From: Flavobacteriales bacterium | GTDB taxonomy: Bacteria > Bacteroidota > Bacteroidia > CAIKAF01 | DNA length: 64,000 bases | Reading direction: 5' to 3' | NCBI GenBank assembly: GCA_025055635.1 | Contig: JANWWQ010000003.1 | Location: 1-64,000, forward strand | In this document: piece after piece, positions 38,801 to 45,529 of the stretch | How positions within the stretch are numbered: the stretch's first letter is position 1 | How the letters are laid out: every line of letters starts with the position of its first letter | The notes under the pieces: generated by a model | What the model was told of the DNA's origin: nothing | Database searches by the model: none | The model's input: only the letters and a program-made list of their open reading frames with translations | Translations under genes and position numbers: made by a program

Positions 38801-40282
38801 CTGATACCCCCCCACTGCATAAATATTTTTCATCATCCAGTCCCAGTTAGGTTGTTTTACATTGAGCACCGTACTTTTCAGAAGCTTAACCATCAGCGTG
38901 TTGGGGATAGGCAGATCGGTGGAAAATTCGCCCACCTGGTACATTTTACCATCGGCCCCGATGAATTGGTAAGCCACGCCCAGCACTTCATCGGCATTGA
39001 GAGGTTGGTTTAGGGAGATGTATCCAAGCAGGTCGTTCACCTTGTACTCGGTAGGGTTCAGTAGGCGGGCGTTATTTACAAATTCAATTTCCTGACCGTT
39101 AATGAGTTGCTGGAAAAGAGGGCTATTTACGCTGGTACGATCCTGTTGATTCCACGCCGCGGGATTAAATTGATTATTCTTGTTGTCTGGGAAATCCATG
39201 GGGCCCAGAGTTCCGGCGATGGGCCAGGTTTTCTCGCCTAATCCCAGCACGGCTGTAATATTTCGAACATTTTCTACCACGTTCTGCCTGTTGGTCACCC
39301 ACACCTCCACCCGTGTAATGCGGACGTTACTATTGATGAGAGGCAGATTGGCTAAGGCTTCGTCATAGCGTTGTTTGAAGTATTCCCCCAGGAAATAATG
39401 TCGGTTGGCCTCGTAGTCGGCGGCTGAGACTTCAAATTTTTGAACCTGAGCTCCGCCGGCTACGTTAATTTCCTGGCGTTGACCCTGTTGCTGCGTGACC
39501 ACACCCGTCACCGTGAGTTTTCCGAATTGGAGTCCAGTTTTCAAACCAAAGAGGGTGCTCATCCCCGTGATGAGGGTGCCTGAGAGTGGCAAGGTGACGT
39601 TACCCAATTCTATCACTTTAAGAATGTCATCTTCCTGACCTTCATATTTGAGGTTAGCCCGGTTGTTTTGACCAAACATTTCCTGGGTATTGAAGTTGGT
39701 ATTGAGTTTGATTTTTTCTCCGATAGAGCCGGTGACGTTGAGCTGGATGTTTTGTCTGAAATCAAAGTTTCCTACACTCCGCTGACGTTCAGGAAGATTG
39801 GGATTATCGTTGCGGTTGTGCACCCAGCCCAGCATGAGTTCCACATTGCCCTGGGGCCGTATGTCTACTTTGTTGCTACCAAAAATGCCGGCAAAGGTCT
39901 CATTACCCAGGTTGATTTTGGGAATTAATGAGTTGGTTTCTTTGCCGCTTCGACGGGCGGCCTCCTTTTCTCGCCAGTATTTTTCTCTCTCTTTGCGTTC
40001 CAGGTACTCTTGATATTCCTCAAAAGTGAGAACTTCCCGCCCTATTTCCACATCGCCGGCTTTGTAAATAAGGATGTATTGGTTATGCGCCTCATCGTAC
40101 ACTACCTCTTCAGTGATATTGTCAGGTTTTGTCAGATAAATGTTGGCTTGATTCTGGTTTTCCTCAGTGATGGGGTAAGGAAGTTGCAATGAATCCGTTT
40201 GGGCTTTTAGAAACCCAGAGGCGACCACCCAGGCCAGGCCTGTCAGAAGCTGGGTGAGATGCTTCTTTTTTGGGGCTCTCAC
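32897..40282 (-). CDS. sprA: T9SS translocon protein SprA (Sov)
   Basis: A 2461-residue protein, the size expected for SprA. The N-terminal signal (LLTGLAWVVASGFLKAQ) is followed by conserved SprA blocks: LTFEEYQEYLERKERE, then PKINLGNETFAGIFGSNKVD and VELMLGW near the start. GVDYTVDYNLGRIRILN, SKISVTGEFAQLIPG and WVNELRVSDYFEKGGWA lie in the middle. The C-terminus ends as an outer-membrane barrel strand (GLSLRFTLTP). SprA forms the giant single-chain 36-strand barrel through which T9SS cargo crosses the outer membrane. The GTG start overlaps the ruvA stop by 4 bases. A Lys/Pro-rich stretch at about 34500-34620, with PPDRKQEQKDKKPGPPDDEQ, looks like a flexible insertion. Confidence 0.96.
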   Translation of the reverse strand: MRAPKKKHLTQLLTGLAWVVASGFLKAQTDSLQLPYPITEENQNQANIYLTKPDNITEEVVYDEAHNQYILIYKAGDVEIGREVLTFEEYQEYLERKEREKYWREKEAARRSGKETNSLIPKINLGNETFAGIFGSNKVDIRPQGNVELMLGWVHNRNDNPNLPERQRSVGNFDFRQNIQLNVTGSIGEKIKLNTNFNTQEMFGQNNRANLKYEGQEDDILKVIELGNVTLPLSGTLITGMSTLFGLKTGLQFGKLTVTGVVTQQQGQRQEINVAGGAQVQKFEVSAADYEANRHYFLGEYFKQRYDEALANLPLINSNVRITRVEVWVTNRQNVVENVRNITAVLGLGEKTWPIAGTLGPMDFPDNKNNQFNPAAWNQQDRTSVNSPLFQQLINGQEIEFVNNARLLNPTEYKVNDLLGYISLNQPLNADEVLGVAYQFIGADGKMYQVGEFSTDLPIPNTLMVKLLKSTVLNVKQPNWDWMMKNIYAVGGYQISNNDFVLNILYRDVERGVMINYIPDPAAPPGVKETPLLTVFNLDRLNPNNDQQPDGFFDYIENLTVQSQGGRIIFPVREPFGQYLRQKLGNTVLGNRYAFDSLYTTIQPLAKLNTERNRFYLAGQYKSSVSNEISLNAFNIAKGSVTVTAGGKVLTEGVDYTVDYNLGRIRILNQAILASNTPIKVSLESNQAFNQISKRMAGVHASYKVNKDFVLGATLVNLTERPLTQKINIGDEPISNTMIGFNGSFTRDAPWLTRLVDKLPLISTKAPSKISVTGEFAQLIPGYNKVISKPGISQIDDFEGAETNNDIRNFSFWRLGTVPQRQPDRFPHAAKLNSLEANYNRARLTWYNMDPIFFRQNQLTPEAIYNNPDSRSNLYVCEVPQQALFPNLNVPPGTQPNLLILDIAFQPAIRGPYNFDYKSLAPDGRIAEPRKSFGSMMRRVENTDWDGSNVAYIEFWMMDPFVAEDLNQLRRWETGDPNAINLNTLPGAGGDLLIQIGNMSEDILPDGKMFFENGLPTPTNNLTTSTTKLGKVPAQQLINQYFSNDPNERVYQDVGYDGLPDSEERIFFKSSFLDKLAAQGLTPEAIAAIEADPSADNYKHYNGSAYNNAVLEPGNYIHQRYWYYQLPENNSPAGNINEAQTQNPNTEDVNGDNTLNQSENYFQYRVSIRPEDLVVGKNFITDKAEITLTMPNGKSKKVAWYQFRIPIRSPEREVYGDISDWRSIRFLRFVLTGFPDDIYLRMGRLEIVRADWRPFPEPIYDPTVFSTQSSDPDFFLTTVNIEENNRKKPFNYKLPQGITREIDPSNPALQQLNEQSLVLNVCRLADGQAMAAYKNVNLDLRAYRNLEMFIHVEHDENMPGTLQNGDLSVFIRFGADATENYYEYEVGTIPSVLGNQDVDNIWPPDNKMTVDLQKFPELKRNRNRQQIPLTQLYSELDEKGRRMSVKGNPNLRDIKMLVIGVRNPHKKLNPFNPNDDGDLKCAQIWVNELRVSDYFEKGGWAANARVQANLADLGTVNLAVATERFGFGAIDKRPLERARNNTTSFDFSTNLELAKFTPQKWNLTIPVFFNYGVVNADPQFNPLDPDVRLRDALRDMPDEASREALRQRVKALTERLALNFTNVKKNRSPNAKLHTPLDISNFDFSYSYSTTRQRDFFVEYNNLYSHRGILGYNYSPPQKFFEPFKKAKGLKSPWVKWIKEINFGYLPKTVAFRNDIQRDFTELKFRNNTDYDLLIFPSYKKNFLWNRTYDFAWSIFKSLTVTFNAVNQSRIDEPDGKIDTPAKRDSLRNNIRRFGRTTNYTHNYSVTWNVPVNKLPYLDWITATATYGGSFTWATGQLLRDPQNPNRFYKPWGNTISNSRNINLNGQLNLTTLYNKVPFLKSLNSKTQPQRPPDRKQEQKDKKPGPPDDEQAQNRKPKEVSTVIERVILKKDRPKFIKHNLKTENVKLKVTDENGQEVKGKTEVWDKNRVRFTATRDVKKARVEVTGKIERKSFDPKEILKFFAGLVTAVKNVNLTYTRSEGTALPGYMGNSNILGQDIKARTPGLGFVFGEQLPGNEFARRAGTQGWLTRDSSLNTFFQRSLSHTLNGSATVEPIKNLRIQLSANRQFTTARQSLYRFDPDVNDYRELNAIQTGNFTTTFMTLPTAFIREKNNSSEVFLNMLRNREAISRRLGQQNPHSGSPSALYPNFSKGYNPTQQDVLLYSFLSAYTGTSPEHIALTLFPAIPGINWTATYDGLKNIGILKKLLKNFSISHGYRSTYNINNFLTNQAFQENPLTPGFTDVLDTNQNFQPQYIIQAVSITEAFSPLLSFDMTWFNSITSKFEIKKSRNLTLNFQNGQVTEVASEEYLLGAGYKVPKVKLPFFIAGKQPESDVTLRLDLGVRNNKTTVRKVADKPEDAQQTATAGQQNITIKFFAEYALTKNFSIRFYFDRIQNNPFVANQFRTVNTNSGLSLRFTLTP

Positions 40283-40854
40283 AGGTTTTTTAGGGTTTCT
40301 TTAATAAGCATTTCCAAAGACAACTTAGAGGCATCCGGTACGCGGGCCATAGCTTTCTCGGCTGCGGACCTGGAAAAGCCTAGTGTAGCCAAGGCGGCCA
40401 GCGCCTCTTCCTGAAGTCCTCTGTCAGCTGGAACTCCTAGTTCAGGAAGGCTGAGGGATGAGACCTTATCCTTTAAATCAACGATGATACGCTGAGCTGA
40501 TTTTTCACCAACACCTTTTACACTTTTGAGCTTCCTGACATCACCGGAGGCTATGGCTTGCGTGAGCTCCCGATGGCTCATGGCCGAGAGAATCATGCGC
40601 GCTGTAGCGGCCCCAATACCAGCCACGGTTAACAAGAGACGGAACATGTCGCGCTCTTCCCGTGTGAAAAAACCGAACAGCGATTCATTGTCTTCCCGAA
40701 CCAGGTGTTCTGTGTATAGTAGAACTTCTTTCAGGCCTTTAATGGCTTCGTAAGTGGTGAGTGTTATGGATACGTAATAACCTACTCCCCCGCAATCAAC
40801 CACCACGTATGCAGGGTTACATTCAGAAAGTGTTCCCCGCAAATGGGTTATCAT
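40279..40854 (-). CDS. ruvA: Holliday junction branch migration protein RuvA
   Basis: A 191-residue protein. ATG at 40854 gives MITHLRGTL, the usual RuvA opening, and is preferred over GTG at 40860. The OB-fold domain is followed by helix-hairpin-helix motifs (VAGIGAATARMIL and VKGVGEKSAQRIIVDLKDK). The C-terminal three-helix domain (EEALAALATLGFSRSAAEKA) contacts RuvB. RuvA tetramers bind four-way junctions and load the RuvB motor in recombinational repair. The next gene, sprA, starts inside the ruvA stop codon, an arrangement known in other Bacteroidota. Confidence 0.96.
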   Translation of the reverse strand: MITHLRGTLSECNPAYVVVDCGGVGYYVSITLTTYEAIKGLKEVLLYTEHLVREDNESLFGFFTREERDMFRLLLTVAGIGAATARMILSAMSHRELTQAIASGDVRKLKSVKGVGEKSAQRIIVDLKDKVSSLSLPELGVPADRGLQEEALAALATLGFSRSAAEKAMARVPDASKLSLEMLIKETLKNL

Positions 40855-40989
40855 AGGCACCTCTTATTAATTGTTAAATGGCGCAAAATTGCAAATTCAG
40901 GCTAATCTCAGCCTGCAAAAAACAAGGATTGCAAACGGATTAGACCTGAAATTATTATAGAGGTGCTTCTATATGGAGGCCCTATAGGG

Positions 40990-41919
40990 TTAGATGGGTG
41001 CACGAAAGTAACCAAATTTTTTCAAATAACGGTCCTGACTTCGCCACCCTTCAGCCACTTTTACTGTGAGGGAGAGAAATACCTGCGTTCCAACTAGAGC
41101 TTCTATCTCCTGACGAGCCTGAATCCCCAGTTTTTTTAGTGCTTGTCCCTGATGGCCAATCAGAATAGCTTTCTGGCTTTCACGTTCCACGTAAATAGTA
41201 GCAGAAATCCTGTGAATCTCGGGTTTCTCCTCGTAAGAATCCACTTCCACATGGCAAGCATATGGCACTTCGTCCATGTAGTTAAGAAAAATTTTCTCCC
41301 TAATAATCTCTGACACGAAAAAGCGCAGGGAGAGTGTGCTCAGGTCGCTGTCGGTATCATAATAGGGAGGATGCTCCGGCAGGTGTTGTATCATCCAACT
41401 TTTTACCTCCTCCAATCCCAGGCCTGTCAGGACAGATGTTTTTACTAAAGGCAACTTTTGCCAATAACTCACTATCTGTTGCTCCACTGCGGGTTTTGCA
41501 ATATCCCATTTATTGAGCACCACCAGGCTGTTATTCGGGGTGAAGTGAGAGCGAAATTGTTCCAAGGCTTTATGATGCTGAAGTGTCTGGGATGCGTCAT
41601 ACACAAGCAGAAATAAATCAGAATCTTCTAATGTTTCGTAGATGTAATTCATCAATCTTTCCTGTAGACGGTAAGCCACCCTGTCCAGGACACCTGGGGT
41701 ATCGCTAAGAATGATTTGGTAACCAGGTCCATGGATAAGCCCCGGGATACGATGGCGGGTGGTTTGGGGCTTGTTGGTTACGGCGGCTAGTTTTTCCCCT
41801 ATTAAAGCATTCCACAATGAAGATTTCCCGGCATTGGGGAGTCCTATTAAAGTTACATATCCGGCTTTAAAAGCTGAGGAGCTCACGGGAGTAAAGATAT
41901 ATAAGGCTTTACTTTGCAT
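40990..41919 (-). CDS. era: GTPase Era
   Basis: A 309-residue protein. The G1 box is IGLPNAGKSS. G2 lies in PQTTRHRI, G3 is DTPG and G4 is NKWD. The C-terminal KH domain carries the GHQG loop in AILIGHQGQALKKLG. Era binds the 3' end of 16S rRNA and assists assembly of the small ribosomal subunit. The start is uncertain. ATG at 41919 leaves only 3 bases to the divergent permease ATG, whereas GTG at 41886 would give SSSAFKAGYVTLIG, closer to the usual Era opening. A frame open further upstream to 41985 overlaps the divergent gene and is rejected. Confidence 0.95.
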   Translation of the reverse strand: MQSKALYIFTPVSSSAFKAGYVTLIGLPNAGKSSLWNALIGEKLAAVTNKPQTTRHRIPGLIHGPGYQIILSDTPGVLDRVAYRLQERLMNYIYETLEDSDLFLLVYDASQTLQHHKALEQFRSHFTPNNSLVVLNKWDIAKPAVEQQIVSYWQKLPLVKTSVLTGLGLEEVKSWMIQHLPEHPPYYDTDSDLSTLSLRFFVSEIIREKIFLNYMDEVPYACHVEVDSYEEKPEIHRISATIYVERESQKAILIGHQGQALKKLGIQARQEIEALVGTQVFLSLTVKVAEGWRSQDRYLKKFGYFRAPI

Positions 41920-41922
41920 ATC

Positions 41923-43134
41923 ATGCTGACCTTGTGGCTGGCTGGGCGCTTTTTTTTCCATCCCCGGCGCATGGAGACAGCCCATTGGATCGCCTTCGCT
42001 TCAGCCCTGGCTTATTTTACTGTGGCCCTGGCTATGGTTGTCACATTGTCAGGGTTCAATGGGTTGCGGGCCTTGGTGGTTCAGGGTTTTTACGGTACGG
42101 ATCCCGACCTGCGACTGCAGCTGCCATCTGAAGCTCTTTTTAGGCCGGACAGTGCCCTACTTCAGAGGTTGCTTACCCGACCTGAAGTAGCCGCGGTGCA
42201 TGCTGTTTTGGAAGGCCCTGCTATTGCTGTACATGGCAACGAATTTGCCGTGGTAAAATTGCGCGGCTTGGATCCAGCTTATTTTCATTCCGGAGTCCCC
42301 ATAACTCTGGCTTATGGTGCACTGCCCGGAGGGGATGAGGAGGTTGCACTGGGGGTACGCTTGGGGGAGCGGCTGGGATTGAGCCCCGATCAAACCAATC
42401 GTTTATCCTTGTACTATCCGGGGCGACTGGGCCGCACGGTTTTTGGCGGGGACGCCTTTGTGCAGCGAAGTGTGGCTGTCAGTGGGGCTTTCATCTTGCA
42501 TCAAGAAGCCAACCAGAATCTGGTGATGGGAACTCTGAACTTGGCCCGCGAACTTTTTCCTGAAAAGGCTAGCCAAATCTCCTACCTAGGGATTTATCTG
42601 AAGCGGGAAGTATCCCCTGCAGTGGCACGAAAAAAAATCATGGCTGATGTGGGAACCGATTTTGAGGTGCTACTTCGTGAAGAACAGCATAAGGATGTTT
42701 ATAAGGTGCTGCGTCTGGAAAAGTTAGCCGTTTTTGTAGTGTTGGGCTTTATCGCGGTGATCTCCTCTTTCATACTGTTTGGCGCCGGTTCTCTGTTGTT
42801 AATTGAGAAAGGACGTTCCCTGGCGGTATTGTCTGCGTTAGGGATGGCTCCGGTTCAGCTAAGAAGAATTTGTATAGTGTGGATGGGTTTAGTGGCCCTG
42901 GCTGGCGCCTTGCCGGGATTAGTAACGGGTGTGGTTTTGTGCCTGGCCCAGCAACGTTGGGCTTTCGTCAGTTTGAGTTCCTCTGACTCGGCTCCTCCGT
43001 TTCCGGTGGAAGTGCAGGTAAAAGACGTTGCCGTTGTGGCCTTGTTTTTGGTCGGCTGGGCCCTGGCGCTTTCATTTGTCCGCGTAGCGGGTTTAAAAGT
43101 CGGTTGGAAGCAGTATCAGACATTTAAGACTTGA
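41923..43134 (+). CDS. FtsX-like / LolCE-type ABC transporter permease
   Basis: A 403-residue membrane protein with the MacB/FtsX plan. One N-terminal transmembrane segment (TAHWIAFASALAYFTVALAM) precedes a large periplasmic domain. Three C-terminal segments follow, starting at VFVVLGFIAVISSFILFGAG and including the conserved EKGRSLAVLSALGM turn. LolC/LolE-type permeases release lipoproteins from the inner membrane with the LolD ATPase. No ATPase gene is adjacent. The start is ATG at 41923, with a TTG 9 bases upstream. The gene is divergent from era and convergent with the rhomboid-like gene, with 4 bases between their stops. Confidence 0.88.
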   Translation: MLTLWLAGRFFFHPRRMETAHWIAFASALAYFTVALAMVVTLSGFNGLRALVVQGFYGTDPDLRLQLPSEALFRPDSALLQRLLTRPEVAAVHAVLEGPAIAVHGNEFAVVKLRGLDPAYFHSGVPITLAYGALPGGDEEVALGVRLGERLGLSPDQTNRLSLYYPGRLGRTVFGGDAFVQRSVAVSGAFILHQEANQNLVMGTLNLARELFPEKASQISYLGIYLKREVSPAVARKKIMADVGTDFEVLLREEQHKDVYKVLRLEKLAVFVVLGFIAVISSFILFGAGSLLLIEKGRSLAVLSALGMAPVQLRRICIVWMGLVALAGALPGLVTGVVLCLAQQRWAFVSLSSSDSAPPFPVEVQVKDVAVVALFLVGWALALSFVRVAGLKVGWKQYQTFKT

Positions 43135-43138
43135 GGCG

Positions 43139-44032
43139 TTATTGGAGGGAGCGGGAATAGTCATCTAAGAATTTTTTTTCGGCGTTGGTGAGGCTGTGCA
43201 GACCTTCCCTGTTGATTTTGTCCAGAATGCGATCCAACTGTTCTTCTCTACTTATGCGTAGGGTGTTTTGTTCTTCGTCGTTCAATGGTCGCTTGCCTGC
43301 CATGATACGGTCAAAGTCTGTGACGCCGGAATGTTTCAAAAGATCACTGAGGGACATCAATCTGCGACGCTCGCGACGGGGAAAAGAGCGTATAAACAGC
43401 CATCCCACCGCAGCTCCCCCCAGGTGGGAGAGGTGGCCACCGGGGTTGTGGAGGAACAACAGGGAGATTAAATCCACGGCCACGAGTCCAAGGCCCAAAT
43501 ACTTCATCTTTACAGGAAATAATAAATAAAGGTGTATGATGTGATCGGGCATGAAAAGCACGGAAGCCAGGACGATGGCCATGACACAAGGAGTGGCCCC
43601 CAGGAGCATTTCGTGGCGAAACAGGGTTTCAGCTCCTGGAATGTGGGCCACAGTCAGCGTTAATACGGCGCCGCACAGCCCCCCCAGCAAATACAGAGGC
43701 ACCAATATGAGGCGCCCTGCTGTCTGAGAAAGCCAAAACCCGAAAATACCCAATCCAATAAGATTGAAAATTAGATGAAAAAAGTCTGAGTGTACAAACA
43801 TGTAGGTGAGCATCGTCCAGGGCTTTGTAAAAACCTGAAGGGGAGCTAAAGGAAGTCCTAAAAACTGAAGCCACTGGCTGCCAGTTAAGGGATGGAGGCG
43901 GTCCGCTACCTGGAGCAAAACAAAAATCGCTATGTTGACGATTGCCAAAAAAGCCACAGGCGAAACTTGCGCCGCGGGTTTTCGGGGCCTTAAAAGGGCT
44001 TTTCCGAGCGCACTACTTGGGGAACCTCTCAT
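43139..44032 (-). CDS. Rhomboid-family membrane protein lacking the catalytic serine
   Basis: A 297-residue protein with six or seven transmembrane segments and rhomboid landmarks. HSDFFHLIFN (H81, H86, N90) is the oxyanion region in TM2, and the TM6 histidine H203 sits in SHLGGAAVG. The active-site motif GxSx reads GATP (145-148), so Thr147 replaces the serine nucleophile and Pro follows. The nucleotides at about 43595 (ACT CCT on the minus strand) confirm this reading. Rhomboids cleave transmembrane substrates, and members without the serine act as pseudoproteases. Whether Thr can serve here is unknown. The soluble C-terminal 80 residues are charged. ATG at 44032 is chosen because the upstream TTG at 44053 lies inside the promoter box. 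Confidence 0.85.
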   Translation of the reverse strand: MRGSPSSALGKALLRPRKPAAQVSPVAFLAIVNIAIFVLLQVADRLHPLTGSQWLQFLGLPLAPLQVFTKPWTMLTYMFVHSDFFHLIFNLIGLGIFGFWLSQTAGRLILVPLYLLGGLCGAVLTLTVAHIPGAETLFRHEMLLGATPCVMAIVLASVLFMPDHIIHLYLLFPVKMKYLGLGLVAVDLISLLFLHNPGGHLSHLGGAAVGWLFIRSFPRRERRRLMSLSDLLKHSGVTDFDRIMAGKRPLNDEEQNTLRISREEQLDRILDKINREGLHSLTNAEKKFLDDYSRSLQ

Positions 44033-44050
44033 ATTCCTACGAACCTCCCA

Positions 44051-44058
44051 CAAATTTA
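44051..44058 (-). promoter_or_regulatory. Bacteroidota -7 box for the rhomboid-like gene
   Basis: On the minus strand the bases read TAAATTTG (TAnnTTTG), 18 bases before the ATG at 44032. Confidence 0.5.
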
Positions 44059-44434
44059 ACCTACTATGCTTGGTCTTTTAGCCACATAAATGAGATTTAA
44101 CATTAATTTTTTATAGATTTATTCAAAAAGGGCTCCACCATGTAGAAGTTAAAGAGAAGAGGGGGACAGCATTACACATGGTTCCTTGTAAACAAAACGA
44201 AAAAACATGAAGGAGCTCAATCTGGAAGCCGTTATTTCGGCCTGTAAGTAATTGTATTTTAAAACTGCTCCGTAATTAGAAATTTTTGTTCTAGTTGAGA
44301 TTTTACTGAATGGATTACAAATTAAATCAGTTGGTGAATGGCATATTTTGATGTTCCAGCCTAAACTCTAACTCTTAAATACTTAGAAAATGGAAGCAAT
44401 AATTTTTATTAAAATACTTAGTTTTGTTGACTTT
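44059..44434. other. AT-rich intergenic region
   Basis: About 375 bases downstream of the DppB-type permease and upstream of the rhomboid-like gene. The only ATG frame of note, at about 44208, has 14 codons. I see no terminator, RNA or repeat. Confidence 0.5.
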
Positions 44435-45529
44435 TTAAGAACGCCGTAATTCAGGATGGATAATTTTATAGAGCCTTTCAGTAATGTAATGAATGAAAAG
44501 TAAAGCCAAGGCCATGTAGATTAAAATTCCGCTAACCAGGGGAAAATCACGTGCTTCCAAGGCCTCTACCATGAGCTTGCCCACGCCGTTCCAACCAAAC
44601 ACATACTCCACGAAGATGGCTCCGCCTAGTAGGCCAGCCAACCAATTGCCACTCAGAGAAATAATTGGAAACAGGATATTTCTGAAGATGTGAATGTGGT
44701 AAATAACAATAGGGGGAAGGCCTTTGGCCTGAGCGGTGCGCACATAATCAGAAGACCGGGCTTCCAGGACGGTGGTACGAACCACTGAAAAAACGGAAGC
44801 CAGAGGACGCACACCTAGGACAAGCGCGGGCAGCAGCAGATTTTGGGGTGTCCACAGCCACCCCTTTCCCTCTGGATGTGGGGTGAAAAAGTTGCCCTGC
44901 ACCTGCAGTCCAGTCCAATCATGAAGCCAGTAACCAAATGTGTAGGCCGCAAGGAGAGCCATCACAAATGAGGGGGCCGACACTCCAAGTGTGGAGGCCG
45001 CTATCAGGAAATGATCAAGGGGTTTTCCCTGGCGCAAAGCTGCCCAGAAGCCTAATGGCAAGCCCAAGACCAGACCTATAAATAGCGCTGCCAGGGCAAG
45101 CAAAATTGTGTGGGGTATAGCCCTTTGAATTACACGGTGTACCGGTAGACCGTGGGGATAGGAAAAGCCGGCGTAAGGCCATTTAAGTGCTAAGCAGCCG
45201 TGTTGCCAGCAGAAGGTTAGCCCGGAGTATTGGGCTGCGTTGTAATAAAATGGGCTGCCGGGATTGGTAGTATGAATGCTAAGCGGGAAAAGGTCATTGA
45301 GGGAGCGAAAGAGTTGAAGATACCAAGGCAAATGGAGGCCTAATTCCTGGCGTACCTTTCGGAGTGTAAGTTCATCAGCCCTCTGGCCCAGCAGTTGGCG
45401 GGCCGGATCGGCGTTGCGGCTTAGCACCGTAAAGTTCAACGTGTGGGTGAGGAGTGCCACGCCCACCAGGATGACCAATGCCTGCCCTAAGCGGCCCAAC
45501 AATCCCTGGTATGGTTTTTCCCTACTCAT
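44435..45529 (-). CDS. DppB/OppB-type ABC transporter permease
   Basis: A 364-residue inner-membrane permease. An N-terminal segment (LGQALVILVGVALLTHTLN) is followed by a periplasmic region. The typical DppB core comes next: PHTILLALAALFIGLVLG and LGVSAPSFVMALL. The EAA loop motif lies in RTAQAKGLPPIVIYHIHIFRN, followed by GGAIFVEYVFGWNGVG. Such permeases import di- or oligopeptides or nickel as part of a five-component system. No DppC, ATPase or binding protein is in the window. ATG at 45529 overlaps the stop of the upstream BT_3928-type gene (ATGA), so the two are translationally coupled. Confidence 0.9.
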   Translation of the reverse strand: MSREKPYQGLLGRLGQALVILVGVALLTHTLNFTVLSRNADPARQLLGQRADELTLRKVRQELGLHLPWYLQLFRSLNDLFPLSIHTTNPGSPFYYNAAQYSGLTFCWQHGCLALKWPYAGFSYPHGLPVHRVIQRAIPHTILLALAALFIGLVLGLPLGFWAALRQGKPLDHFLIAASTLGVSAPSFVMALLAAYTFGYWLHDWTGLQVQGNFFTPHPEGKGWLWTPQNLLLPALVLGVRPLASVFSVVRTTVLEARSSDYVRTAQAKGLPPIVIYHIHIFRNILFPIISLSGNWLAGLLGGAIFVEYVFGWNGVGKLMVEALEARDFPLVSGILIYMALALLFIHYITERLYKIIHPELRRS

